The translations under genes and the position numbers were made by a program. From an uncultured Lachnospiraceae bacterium (GTDB lineage Bacteria; Bacillota; Clostridia; Lachnospirales; Lachnospiraceae), in NCBI GenBank assembly GCA_947631625.1, contig CANRMA010000015.1, positions 1-64,000 on the forward strand: 64,000 bases of DNA. Direction: 5' to 3'. The first letter of the stretch is position 1. Every line of letters starts with the position of its first letter. Positions 27,301 to 37,500 of this stretch are shown one piece after another. A model generated the notes under the pieces. That model made no database searches, was not told where the DNA came from, and saw nothing but the letters and a program-made list of their open reading frames with translations.

Positions 27301-28940
27301 TCGTGTTGGATACAGACAGTAGTATTATCAATAAGGCAAAGATAAGTTATGAAGATAATATAGTAGAGGTTGAAGGCGGGAAAGCCGTTTTAGATGATAA
27401 GGATCTGGTTTTCAAAGTTACTCCGTTAAATGGATATAAGGTTACCGAAGTATCTTATAGGCTTAAGGGGAATGAGGCAGCTGCGGAACAGAAACTTACG
27501 GCGGATAATCAGGCGGAAGCTGAGACAGCCGGTTATTATCAATATACGATAAGTAAAGCCAATATAACCGACGATCTGACTATAGTAGTAAAAACGGCGC
27601 CTATAGATGCAGACAATTATATTATCGAATTCGATGTTAAGGGCGCAAAGGTAGGAGTAAATGAAGCGGCGCCTACAGACAAGCCGGATGAGGTAAAATT
27701 TGCCAAAACGAGTCAGACGCCAAGGACTTTTACTTTTACCGTAACTCCCACGGAAAATAACATATTAAGATACGTGGGTACGGACGAAAATTTAATCGTA
27801 CCAAGCAATGATATAATAAACGGACCGGATGAGAACGGGAAGTATACGTTTACATTACCTGAAACTCCGGAGCCTGTTACTACTGTATATATAAGCGCGA
27901 CTCCCAAAGCGACAGGCCTTAGCGTAAGTTTCGCAGGGCTCGCTGATATAGGTGTTGATGGCGGCGTAACGGAAAAAGCTCATGTTTCGATCGTAACGTT
28001 TAGCGAAGATAAGTCTAAGATCACAACTTCAACGGTACCGTCAACCGGATTGGTAGGAACAACTTATGAGGAAAACGATAAAGTGTATTTCATGGCGGAA
28101 CCTGCGGAGGAACATACGATATCCGGTATAACTGCAGACAATGGGATCATTACATCCGATGAGTATAATGTTATAGTGGACGGCGAGAGCGCCGCGCGCA
28201 GTGTTATTATATATACACTTGATCTGGCTAATGTTTATCGGGATATTACGGTAACGGTTTCAGCGCCTAAGATTGAATATTATTATAACCATACGTTGAA
28301 GAACAGTATCGTATTTACTCCGGTAGTTGCCAATCTTAAGGATACCGTAACAGAAGCTCAGATATATGATGCAGATGGAAAGAATCCCACATACGAGGAT
28401 GAGCAAAGTAAATATTTTAATGTAGAAGTAATAGACGGCCTTTTGTATGTTACGCCTAAGGAAGATACCGACGAAGCTGTTTTAAAAAATAAAACCGCTT
28501 ATAAACTTAAGGTATGGGTTAAGTTTGAAAATTATGCAGGTGAGGAGTCCATAGGCGGCGGCGTGTGGGTTAAAAATTTGGTTAATATCAAGACCTCACA
28601 GGTATTGCCCAAGGTTGTGGTTGACAGCAAAACTCCGCTCAATCTTTATCAGTCTAACAAAAATTATACGGCATCATTTGTCGTAACGCTTAAAGACGGA
28701 GCCGCCGGAATGTTAGAGGGGATAGAGTTTGGAGAAAATGATGAAAAAGCGAAAGAGTCATTTATAGTAGAAAATGAAATTCAGAAGGACGGCTCTTTAA
28801 AAGTTACTTTAAGTTTAAGCGACAGTGTCCGGTATGCAGGAAATTCAACCAACAAGATCAAGATGTATGTCAGGTTTAAAGGCCAGGCGCAGGATACGAC
28901 AGGACGCGCGATCACAATGACGGTTAAGATCAATAAGTAA
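21303..28940 (+). CDS. Giant secreted LRR/Ig-like repeat protein
   Basis: 2545 residues. Sec signal peptide (1 to about 29; KKRR, hydrophobic core, cut near LAA). Then an acidic Ser/Gly/Glu linker with five 13-residue repeats, a BspA-type LRR_5 domain (about 235-486; repeats like IEAGAFQNCTNLTQLSVP), two Big-type Ig domains (about 650-740 and 775-860; VAAVSKDGTIKALKEGTAHISA), a long series of Ig-like modules of 130-150 residues, several modules beginning with V-T-V/ITLVKNG-type strands, and final Ig-like modules. I see no LPXTG, membrane tail, choline or SLH repeats, so anchoring is unknown. The start at 21303 follows GGTGGAGG. Probably a surface adhesin or matrix protein. Confidence 0.88.
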   Translation: MKKRRVLALLLALSMTLGSNGIMTLAAEDTGISAAEETVQSEENGSNESNVSEEGESEDNAASGDTVKTESGSTETASGEDGEAGSGEAVSGEESETGSGETVSGEDGETGSGETVSEEESEAGNGETISGETEGADMETGEDEVASDDDAEGIQGNADQAVDTAVGEAEPEMYTFIDETGMSVTYDLNAEAGYVYTVEAGVLTKVTKADGSALSGTVELKQQEGENVYTKIGENIFNNTSGIEYVILPDGVTTIGEKAFFDYTGLKGITMPATVTSIEAGAFQNCTNLTQLSVPKAVTSIGDNAFSGDSSLYMVYIKDVAYSKMLNIGRKAFYACRRLEKFGSDEEFVLPGYLETIGESAFEGCRAIKKVVLPDSVKDKVITTQDPATKTETTVTQYALGESVFRNCTGLTDVVLSGAKTITKYAFAGCVNLLSVTFASGNETIDEYAFSDCSRLGEVKFSYTVKTIENYAFSNCTALRYAEFNNPEAKIASEGALPNENAVPLWVRGYVRNLDEVCPSGYQWVKQYADDHDGIEFIENNGSTKEEFAYKYQCLTEKAGKVTLYHSDKETEVSEVGKSGGKKVKAGETIYVTVQTTASVKLVEGSLRYNGIPMSGPDEERFYSFKMPVGGAYVTAEFESTGKDENKNIQGTAKDVAVHLSNGSDLKVGQTTKMFLTDTSAEADNSVIPASKITFASNNKAVAAVSKDGTIKALKEGTAHISAELYDRNGELIRNIGADITVAHADVYKLRLKPSTYDTNAIIVDKNADDSIYGVTLKTKNVEVKGTEFTLLATAYDSTDDNMSVALKWSSSDSSVARLAKSKTDDGDSRNTVTIPKGASGEANIKVTATNTDPLDEDNKTVTCEFKVRVMDETPRLLRSDVTLNPYRTDGVVVELISAYNTKINGANVELRKGDDKASVYNDFALSYIDSGDVNSSVLRFNLTARNANIKDGNYNASIYVRVGDNYKLLPLTIRVKHSIPEPKVKFSSKVKMNLFYRDGGAQIVPIISNLGDAEVTSYALENISKSGDNAKFTENFEIDPVTGVITRSDNEMAYDKKNKPVVTGNLVLRFDNFKESYNEKKIKITIPVKTTKPSYKLERKSDTFNPAAGTQTVELALLDGKTKKPVFLDSAEWSVEVLAASATNAVTDVDITAGGALSLEVNPNMGGGKAVLGVKHDNWDTAVEFNYTVKISNKKTTFKLSRSSVTMNKYFAGEQTEALTLKSSQYGIEPESVDFEMPENVSEAKEEQYGKISVGYDSAAKKVSVGLTDSDIRNGSYKFICYPLGEDGNKVTLTVKITGKSPKLSLKGSASLNKLAAGSDTAALAINIKNLPANCELDAEGTTGSIVSVGRGEDAEDFSSYFDWSIEDNKLKISLSDESIASKTYSFKMTPAYTGYTIDEERAPTTKFKVKVYSGTISVSLKQKGKLNLLERYDETYYSPNSGSSEDIDTAAFNADFEDQNYMADGPDADFEGKAVTFVHNGKHVSVKTVESDTEVGDSDITNEDGYSFVVEAAEGYGADVKVYAKADYDADPGKAQPLETTPSVDGNKTTYSIAAEKITEDIIVVVTEKYTVTVVKDGSADEETVTELKCSINGGDYNEYSDAQKPEVEYGNSMSIQFKIPEGKLSDKQKPVVEINTEDKASVIAADSEPVEGVYTYTVENITDAVNVKISVETAHTVTLPGAASADKPEHVSQFAYAVVDDETGIDKAEFSDYSDKGMDAWADKKLALKITVESANYVVRSVKYKQAQSIAMTVLNDIEKELKPVKIDGLDYYFLIDMAEVTSDIELSVDIEEVYVITLVKNGSHFKVSAIDQETSSEITGNTDKVSKETAYKFTVEADEGYGVTEPKAYTTDSYGTTSPENVDITATGDNKTYTIEADKIKGDITIVITNTYKVELNDAAAGTPADSIENLSYKIGTAETYTDYVHGNGISVEHGQSLSFKVKPKESKNVAALDAEGHILSPVTGTTADEAVYTLDTISDNTVITLSGVKKITEEIVLDTDSSIINKAKISYEDNIVEVEGGKAVLDDKDLVFKVTPLNGYKVTEVSYRLKGNEAAAEQKLTADNQAEAETAGYYQYTISKANITDDLTIVVKTAPIDADNYIIEFDVKGAKVGVNEAAPTDKPDEVKFAKTSQTPRTFTFTVTPTENNILRYVGTDENLIVPSNDIINGPDENGKYTFTLPETPEPVTTVYISATPKATGLSVSFAGLADIGVDGGVTEKAHVSIVTFSEDKSKITTSTVPSTGLVGTTYEENDKVYFMAEPAEEHTISGITADNGIITSDEYNVIVDGESAARSVIIYTLDLANVYRDITVTVSAPKIEYYYNHTLKNSIVFTPVVANLKDTVTEAQIYDADGKNPTYEDEQSKYFNVEVIDGLLYVTPKEDTDEAVLKNKTAYKLKVWVKFENYAGEESIGGGVWVKNLVNIKTSQVLPKVVVDSKTPLNLYQSNKNYTASFVVTLKDGAAGMLEGIEFGENDEKAKESFIVENEIQKDGSLKVTLSLSDSVRYAGNSTNKIKMYVRFKGQAQDTTGRAITMTVKINK
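21516..21710 (+). repeat. 39-bp tandem repeat in the linker of the giant protein
   Basis: Five 39-bp units encode 13-residue repeats of the form GSGETVSGEDGET, just after the signal peptide. The first and fifth are the most divergent. The region makes a highly acidic, flexible stalk. Confidence 0.85.
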
Positions 28941-28957
28941 ATTTCAGTCTCTTTATC

Positions 28958-29002
28958 AAAACTGCCCGAATCGGAGAAAATACCGGTTCGGGCAGTTTTA
29001 TA
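28958..29002 (+). terminator. Terminator after the giant protein gene
   Basis: Long stem AAAACTGCCCGAA..CGG with CCG..TTCGGGCAGTTTT, loop of about 9 nt, ending in a U-rich run. Confidence 0.9.
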
Positions 29003-29065
29003 TCTTAATTTTATAAATAAAATATATTTTTATATTTTTTTCATAAATTTTTTTCCATATATATG

Positions 29066-29094
29066 TTGACAATTAAATAATGAAGTGATAACTT
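29066..29094 (+). promoter_or_regulatory. Promoter of the hrcA heat-shock operon
   Basis: TTGACA (29066-29071), 17-bp spacer, TAACTT (29089-29094). The CIRCE operator begins 15 bp downstream, at and after the expected start of transcription, as in other class I heat-shock operons. Confidence 0.75.
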
Positions 29095-29108
29095 ATCACT
29101 AGAAGGTG

Positions 29109-29135
29109 TTAGCACTCTATAACGTCGAGTGCTAA
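29109..29135 (+). promoter_or_regulatory. CIRCE operator (HrcA binding site)
   Basis: Perfect TTAGCACTC-N9-GAGTGCTAA inverted repeat. HrcA binds it as a dimer to repress the operon until heat shock. It lies 18 bp before hrcA itself. Confidence 0.98.
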
Positions 29136-29153
29136 CAAAGGAGTGAAAATGGT

Positions 29154-30176
29154 ATGCAGTTAAGCGATAGAAAATATAAGATATTGCAGGCTATCATTCG
29201 CAACTACTTAGAAACAGGAGAACCGGTAGGAAGCAGAACCATTTCCAAGTATACTGATCTTAATTTAAGTTCAGCGACTATCCGTAATGAAATGGCAGAC
29301 CTTGAGGAACTTGGATATATTCTGCAGCCTCATACATCTGCCGGACGTATTCCATCAGATAAAGGGTATAGATTATATGTAGACAGGATGATGGATGAAA
29401 AAGAACGGGAAGTAGCGGAGATGAAGGAGATGCTGCTTGAGAAAGAAGAGAAGATGGATAGGCTTCTTAAACAGGCGGCAAGACTTTTGGCTAACAATAC
29501 TGAATATGCGGCAATGGTATCTTCGCCGCGCTGTCATAGAAATAAACTTAAATTTATCCAACTTTCCCGCATGGATGCAGGTCAGCTTCTGGCTGTTATA
29601 GTAATTGAAGGTAATGTTATAAAAAATTCCATTTTAAATCTTTCGGAAGAATTAAATGATGAGACATTGCTTAAACTTAATATTCTTTTGAACACGCATT
29701 TAAATGGTTTGTCTATAGATGAAATAAATCTGGGTATGATATCGGCAATGAAAGAGCAGGCGGGAATACACAGTGAGATCGTGGCAGGAGTCATAGACGC
29801 TGTAGCGGATGCCATTAAGGCAGATGAAGATCTGGAAATATATACCAGCGGCGCGAAGAACTTTTTCAAATATCCGGAATTATCTGATAATAAAAGAGCA
29901 AGTGAGCTTATAACTACTTTTGAGGAAAAGCAGAGCCTGACAGAGTTGGTTCAGGAAAAACTGGATGATGAAAATACAGGCATACAGATTTATATAGGTG
30001 ATGAAAATCCGGTTCAGGGAATGAAGGATTGCAGTATAGTGACCGCGACATATGAACTTGGGGAAGGTATGAAAGGTACCATAGGAATAGTCGGACCCAA
30101 GAGAATGGATTATGAAAAAGTTGTAAATAACCTGAAAATGTTAAAAAATCAGTTAGATGATATGTACAATAAATAA
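29154..30176 (+). CDS. hrcA: Heat-inducible transcription repressor HrcA
   Basis: 340 residues. The N-terminal winged helix (ILQAIIRNYLETGEPVGSRTISK, LSSATIRNEMADLEELGYI) is followed by a GAF-like dimerisation domain. It represses class I heat-shock genes through CIRCE and needs GroEL to stay active (family knowledge). The start ATG 29154 lies after AAGGAGTG, immediately downstream of the operator. First gene of hrcA-grpE-dnaK. Confidence 0.98.
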   Translation: MQLSDRKYKILQAIIRNYLETGEPVGSRTISKYTDLNLSSATIRNEMADLEELGYILQPHTSAGRIPSDKGYRLYVDRMMDEKEREVAEMKEMLLEKEEKMDRLLKQAARLLANNTEYAAMVSSPRCHRNKLKFIQLSRMDAGQLLAVIVIEGNVIKNSILNLSEELNDETLLKLNILLNTHLNGLSIDEINLGMISAMKEQAGIHSEIVAGVIDAVADAIKADEDLEIYTSGAKNFFKYPELSDNKRASELITTFEEKQSLTELVQEKLDDENTGIQIYIGDENPVQGMKDCSIVTATYELGEGMKGTIGIVGPKRMDYEKVVNNLKMLKNQLDDMYNK

Positions 30177-30292
30177 CATATGTAATTTATTGTATTTGAA
30201 AATAAAGAAGTTTCAATAAGACAGCCGATAGTTAAATTATTTGATTAATTATTTAATTATTTTTTATTTTATATAAGAAAGGGATGGTAATA

Positions 30293-30991
30293 TTGGCAGA
30301 TAATGAAAATAATATAAATATGGAAAATGAAGAAGAAAAAGAAACAAACACCTGGCAGCAGGAAACGGAAGATGCTGCAAGCGGCAATTCAGAGTCCGCT
30401 GACGGCAATACTGATAATGAAAGCGGACAAAGCGGAATAAGTGAAGAAAAAGACAGCGTTCCCATAGAAGATGATGATGCGGCAAACGATAAAGAGTCTG
30501 CCAAAGAATCCAAAAAGGAACGTAAGAAAAAAGAAAAAAACGATAAGAAACAGGATGCTTTAAAAGAGAAGATCGAAGAGCTTGAAGACAGGGTAAAACG
30601 TCAGATGGCTGAATTTGATAACTTCCGCAAGCGCACCGAGAAAGAAAAAACAGCAATGTTTGAAACCGGAGCAAGAAGCGTTATAGAAAAAATTCTGCCG
30701 GTAGTCGATAATTTTGAAAGAGGGCTTGCAACTGTTCCTGAGGCAGAGAAGGACACAGCCTTTGCGCAGGGAATGGAAATGATATATAAGCAGCTTTTAA
30801 CGGAACTTGAAAATCTTGACGTTAAACCGATAGCTGCCGTAGGGGAAGAATTTAATCCCGAATTTCATAACGCGGTGATGCAGGTACAGAGCGAAGAGTA
30901 TGAATCGGGCGTTATAGCGCAGGAACTTCAAAAGGGTTACACTTACCGCGATACGGTCGTAAGACACAGCATGGTAGCGGTAGTTGAATAA
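30293..30991 (+). CDS. grpE: Nucleotide exchange factor GrpE
   Basis: 232 residues with the TTG start. It releases ADP from DnaK. A long acidic, low-complexity N-terminus (1 to about 75) precedes a Lys-rich stretch, the dimeric coiled coil (LEDRVKRQMAEFDNFRKRTEKE) and the C-terminal beta domain (PEFHNAVMQV, GYTYRDTVVRHSMV). AGAAAGG ends 10 nt before TTG 30293, while the in-frame ATG at 30284 directly abuts it, so the TTG looks better. Either start gives the same protein within three residues. The gene follows hrcA after 116 bp with no terminator seen. Confidence 0.95.
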   Translation: MADNENNINMENEEEKETNTWQQETEDAASGNSESADGNTDNESGQSGISEEKDSVPIEDDDAANDKESAKESKKERKKKEKNDKKQDALKEKIEELEDRVKRQMAEFDNFRKRTEKEKTAMFETGARSVIEKILPVVDNFERGLATVPEAEKDTAFAQGMEMIYKQLLTELENLDVKPIAAVGEEFNPEFHNAVMQVQSEEYESGVIAQELQKGYTYRDTVVRHSMVAVVE

Positions 30992-31025
30992 ATAAACCGG
31001 AATAATAAATAAGTATATTAAATAA

Positions 31026-32918
<1,893 letters not shown>

Positions 32919-32979
32919 TGTGATAAGAATTTCCAATCACCCGCGGCAGAGGGCTGTTTCGTGAAGAACTTCTATGTAT

Positions 32980-33022
32980 CAAACCGAAGAATGTCCTTGC
33001 CACAGGGCATTCTTCCGGTTTG
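32980..33022 (+). terminator. Terminator between dnaK and dnaJ
   Basis: CAAACCGAAGAATGTCC pairs with GGGCATTCTTCCGGTTTG (one bulge), loop of about 8 nt, then TTTA. A second smaller hairpin, AGCCTGA/TCAGGCT, lies at 33029-33046. The dnaJ gene may therefore depend on read-through or its own promoter, and the hairpin may also protect the dnaK message. Confidence 0.8.
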
Positions 33023-33140
33023 TTTATGAGCCTGATATTTCAGGCTTGCAAGGTTATATGATTGCAGGTTACATGCGTGTGCGTTTACAGGAAGGAAAGT
33101 TTGTAAGGGTACATGATCGTAAGGTTGGAGGATTGTAAGA

Positions 33141-34301
33141 ATGGCAGAACAGAAAAGGGATTATTATGAGGTTCTCGGCGTAGATAAAAATGCCGACGAA
33201 GCGGCGCTCAAAAAAGCATACAGAGTTCTGGCTAAAAAATATCATCCCGATATGAATCCCGGAGATGCGGAAGCCGAGAAAAAATTTAAGGAAGCGTCCG
33301 AAGCATATGCGGTTTTAAGTGATCCTGAGAAGAGAAGACAGTATGATCAGTATGGTCATGCCGCATTCGAAGGCGGAGCCGGCGGCGGTTTTGGCGGTTT
33401 TGACTTTAACAGCATGGATTTTAGCGACATTTTCGGAGATATTTTCGGAGATTTCTTTGGCGGCGGACGACGTGGCGGCAGAAGTAACGGACCGATGAAG
33501 GGCGCCAATATACGAACAAGCGTTCGAATAACCTTTGAAGAAGCTGTTTTCGGCGTAGATAAAGAAATAGAGCTGACGCTTAAAGATGAATGTACTACCT
33601 GTCATGGAAGCGGAGCCAGACCGGGAACCAGTCCTGAGACCTGTTCCAAGTGCGGCGGTAAAGGGCAGGTTGTGTTTACCCAACAGTCATTCTTCGGTAC
33701 GGTCAGGAATGTCCAGACCTGTCCGGACTGTCACGGAACAGGTAAGGTTGTTAAAGACAAATGTCCTGATTGTCACGGAACAGGATATATCGCAAATAAG
33801 AAAAAGATCCAGGTTTCCATTCCTGCGGGTATCGATAACGGACAGAGCGTAAGGATCAGAGATAAAGGCGAGCCGGGTACTAACGGCGGTCCCAGAGGCG
33901 ATCTGCTCGTAGAAGTTATAGTAGGAAGACACCCTATCTTCCAGAGACAGGATACCAATATATATTCAACGGTACCGCTCTCCTTTGCGGTAGCAGCGCT
34001 TGGCGGTGAAGTCATGATCGATACGGTGGACGGTAAAGTTATCTATGATGTCAAACCGGGAACGCAGACTGACACTAAGGTAAGGCTTAAAGGCAAAGGC
34101 GTGCCGTCTCTTAGAAATAAAGATGTGCGCGGCGACCATTACGTTACTCTGGTGGTTCAGGTGCCGGATAAACTGTCACGCGAGGCTAAGGATCTGCTCA
34201 AGCAGTTTGACGAACTGACAGGAGATACTTTGAACGCCGTTAAGCAGCAGACGTCGTCGGGAAGCGAAGAACCTAAGGGGAAGAAAAGGTTTAGGAAATA
34301 A
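33141..34301 (+). CDS. dnaJ: Chaperone DnaJ (Hsp40)
   Basis: 386 residues. It delivers clients to DnaK and stimulates its ATPase. Order: J domain with HPD ([11 protein letters not shown]), Gly/Phe-rich linker (about 75-115), and a zinc domain with four CxxCxGxG repeats ([24 protein letters not shown] twice). The C-terminal beta domains ([20 protein letters not shown]) then follow. A GGAGG site precedes ATG 33141. It lies 222 bp after dnaK behind a terminator. Confidence 0.98.
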   Translation: MAEQKRDYYEVLGVDKNADEAALKKAYRVLAKKYHPDMNPGDAEAEKKFKEASEAYAVLSDPEKRRQYDQYGHAAFEGGAGGGFGGFDFNSMDFSDIFGDIFGDFFGGGRRGGRSNGPMKGANIRTSVRITFEEAVFGVDKEIELTLKDECTTCHGSGARPGTSPETCSKCGGKGQVVFTQQSFFGTVRNVQTCPDCHGTGKVVKDKCPDCHGTGYIANKKKIQVSIPAGIDNGQSVRIRDKGEPGTNGGPRGDLLVEVIVGRHPIFQRQDTNIYSTVPLSFAVAALGGEVMIDTVDGKVIYDVKPGTQTDTKVRLKGKGVPSLRNKDVRGDHYVTLVVQVPDKLSREAKDLLKQFDELTGDTLNAVKQQTSSGSEEPKGKKRFRK

Positions 34302-34324
34302 TGAATGTTAGTATAAGAAATAGA

Positions 34325-34369
34325 GGAGTGTCGCAAAAACTCAAAAATGGGAGCGGCGCTCCTTCTTTT
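34325..34369 (+). terminator. Terminator after dnaJ
   Basis: GGAGTGTCGC (34325-34334) pairs with GCGGCGCTCC (34353-34362) with G-U pairs, followed by TTCTTTT. It closes the chaperone region. Confidence 0.7.
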
Positions 34370-34464
34370 GTGGGAAAATCAATTATAAAGCAGACGAAGT
34401 TTTCATTTTGCCTGCCATAAAAAATTACCTTTGCCGCAAATCTTCTGCCGCATCGCTTAGGTTA

Positions 34465-34493
34465 TTGCAAATTTCCGTTAAAAGATATATAAT
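34465..34493 (+). promoter_or_regulatory. Promoter for the second LRR protein
   Basis: TTGCAA (34465-34470), 17-bp spacer, TATAAT (34488-34493), 70 bp before ATG 34564. Confidence 0.7.
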
Positions 34494-34563
34494 AAATTGA
34501 TTTATTATGTATTATAATAGTGAAACAAGTTAAAGCTAAGACAATTTGGAGAAAGGAGAAAGC

Positions 34564-37500
34564 ATGTTCAAAAAATCTACAGGGATGACGAAAAGGTGGC
34601 TGAGCATAGCTCTGGCTGCTGCAATGGTAGTTACGGCGACTCCGTATACCGGGCTGACAGTATCGGCGCAGGAGATCACGGCTGAAGAGCAGGATACTGA
34701 CATGGCTGATTTCGAATCATTAGAGGAAGAAGCAGGTGAGCAGGGAGCTGCGGGGGAGGCGCAACAGGATGGTTCAAATACGGAGCAGGAGGATAACTTG
34801 GATGAAGATGCTCCGGCAGAAGCAGAAGACAGCGCAGATGCGCAGGATAACGACGCTGAAGATGAACAAAGCGGTTTGAATGATAACAGCGATACAGATG
34901 AACAGGGAAGCGTCGATGAGACCGGCAATAATGTTAATGATGATGATAATAATGATAATGATAATGAAATAGAAACCGACGACTATGCTGAGAAGGGCGA
35001 CAGTGAAGTTGAAGCGGAAGAGGAGAGTCCGGGAGAAAGCGAAGATGCGCTTATGGCTGCAGATTCTGACGGTTTTACGGTAGAAAACGGCAAGCTGACT
35101 GCATATAGCGGTGAAGGCGGGGATATAGTTATTCCTGAAGGGGTCGTGACGATTGCCGCCAATGTATTTAAAGGCAATGATAAAATAACAAGCGTTATAC
35201 TATCATCTTCAGTGACAACAATAGAAGAGAGCGCGTTTGCCAACTGTACCGGTATAAGCAGCTTAGAGTTAAACGACGGTTTGAAGACTATAGGAATAAG
35301 CGCGTTTAAAGGGATCTTCAGCGGAGTCAAAACGAACGGAGAACCTCAATATGCAACGCTTGATATACCGGGAAGCGTAGAGAAAATATATGGTGGCGCG
35401 TTTGAAAACTGCAAATATCTTGAGGAAGTGAATTTTTCCAAGGATGGCGAAGCATCTAAGTTGGAATTTGCTGACACGGGACAAGGTACAAAAGATGTGT
35501 TTAAAGGCTGTGAAAACCTGAGAACGGTCGTGCTTCCGGACCGGCTTAGCGTGATAGGATGGAATGCTTTTGAAAACTGTAAAAAGCTTGAGAGCGTAAC
35601 TTTCGGAAATAAAGTAGAGGAAATAGAAAAATTTGCATTTAATAATTGCAGCAGTCTGGATGGCGTAACCCTGCCTGACACTGTTACGGATATAGGTGAG
35701 TCTGCATTTGCGGATTGCGCGAAATTAAGCGATCTGAAACTCAATGTCGGGTTGCAGACAATAGGAGTAAACGCGTTTAAAGGGACGTTCAGCGGAACCC
35801 AAGCGAACGGAGAACCCAAATATGCAACGCTTGATATACCGGGAAGCGTACAGAAAATATATGGTAATGCGTTTGAAAACTGCAAGTATCTTGAGGAAGT
35901 GAATTTTTCCAAGGATGACGAAGCATATGCGTTGGAATTTGTTTACTCAGGACGAGGTACAAAAGCTGTATTTAAAGGCTGTGAAAATCTGAAGACGGTC
36001 GTGCTTCCGAATCGGCTTAGCGTGATAGGCTGTAACACTTTTGAGAACTGTACAAAGCTTGAGAGCGTAACTTTTGGGAATAACGTAACAACGATAGAAG
36101 ATTATGCATTCTTTCACTGTAAAAGCCTTAAGAATATAAAGCTGCCGGACACTCTTCAAACGATAGGTAGTGATGCGTTTAACGGAGCGTTCAGTGACGA
36201 GGAAAAGTCACTTACCATTCCCGATGACGTGCGATCCATAAAAAGCGATGCATTTGCAAACAATGAGAATCTGGAAACGGTGATTTTTAAAAATGCTGAA
36301 AATGATCCGTCAAAAGCGGCAGTATTAGAGTTAGGTTCGTCAGTGATAGGGGCATTTGGATATGATTCCGCGCTTAAAAAAGTCATTTTGCCTAAAAGAC
36401 TGGGGAACATACCTTTCAATACATTTTACAGATGTACTGCGTTGGAAGCGGTATATATTCCGGGCGAAAAGACTACGCTCGACAAAGAGGCCATACCTTA
36501 TAATAAAAATCTGATCATATACGGCGTAAAGGGATCTCCTGCGGAAACATATGCCAAGGATAACGGTATAACTTTTAAAGACATAAATGAGTTGGATACT
36601 TCGGTCAAAGAAATCACGGTGACGCCGGCTAACATAAGTTTATCGGGCAGAAAAGAAGATGTGGTTGGTAAGACAATACAGTTGACCGCAACGGTCAAAC
36701 CCGATATCGCGCAAAATACGGCAGTAAATTATACTTCAAGCGATGAGAAAGTGGCTACGGTAAATGCAGACGGTCTTGTTACGATAAAGGGCTTTGGCGA
36801 GGCGGATATAACCGTCACATCTGTAGAAAACAGCGATGTAAAGGCGGTGTGCCCTGTATTGGTTCGGGAGATAATTATGGATGCCGCAGATAACATAAAT
36901 TTAAGTGAACTTGAAGAAAGCAATATCAAGATCACAGGCATCAAGGCCAATGTAGTATATAACGGCACGGCATATCGACCTGCCGTCAAAGTATTGGTGC
37001 GTAAGGGCAAGACCTGGGTAACGCTTGTGGAAAATAAAGATTTCTATGTAGAATATGAGCATAATACTGATGCAGGGGAAGCCAAAGTGAACATACAGGG
37101 AATAACCAATGATAGTGATAAAAGCGGTTATTCGGGCACAGTGAGCAGAACATTTCAGATCAAGCCCAAGTCCGTCAAAAAAGCTAAAGTGATTGCAGGG
37201 GCGCTTGCAGGAGACTATAATACTGCATCTGCTATGCCTATCGTCCTGTATGATGGCACCAGGCTGCTTACACTGAACAAGGATTATGAATATGCAGAAA
37301 AAATTCCCGACGTCAGAGGGAAGACTTTAACAGTCAAAATAAAGGGAAAGGGCAACTATGATGCCAATACGATCACGAAAGCCAAGGTAACACTTTTATC
37401 AGGAAACAATGTAGATACGGCTAACGCCTTGGTTTCAACCGATGTGAAGTTGGAGAAAGATGGCATAGAGGGCGCTGATTATAAAGACGATATCCTGGCG

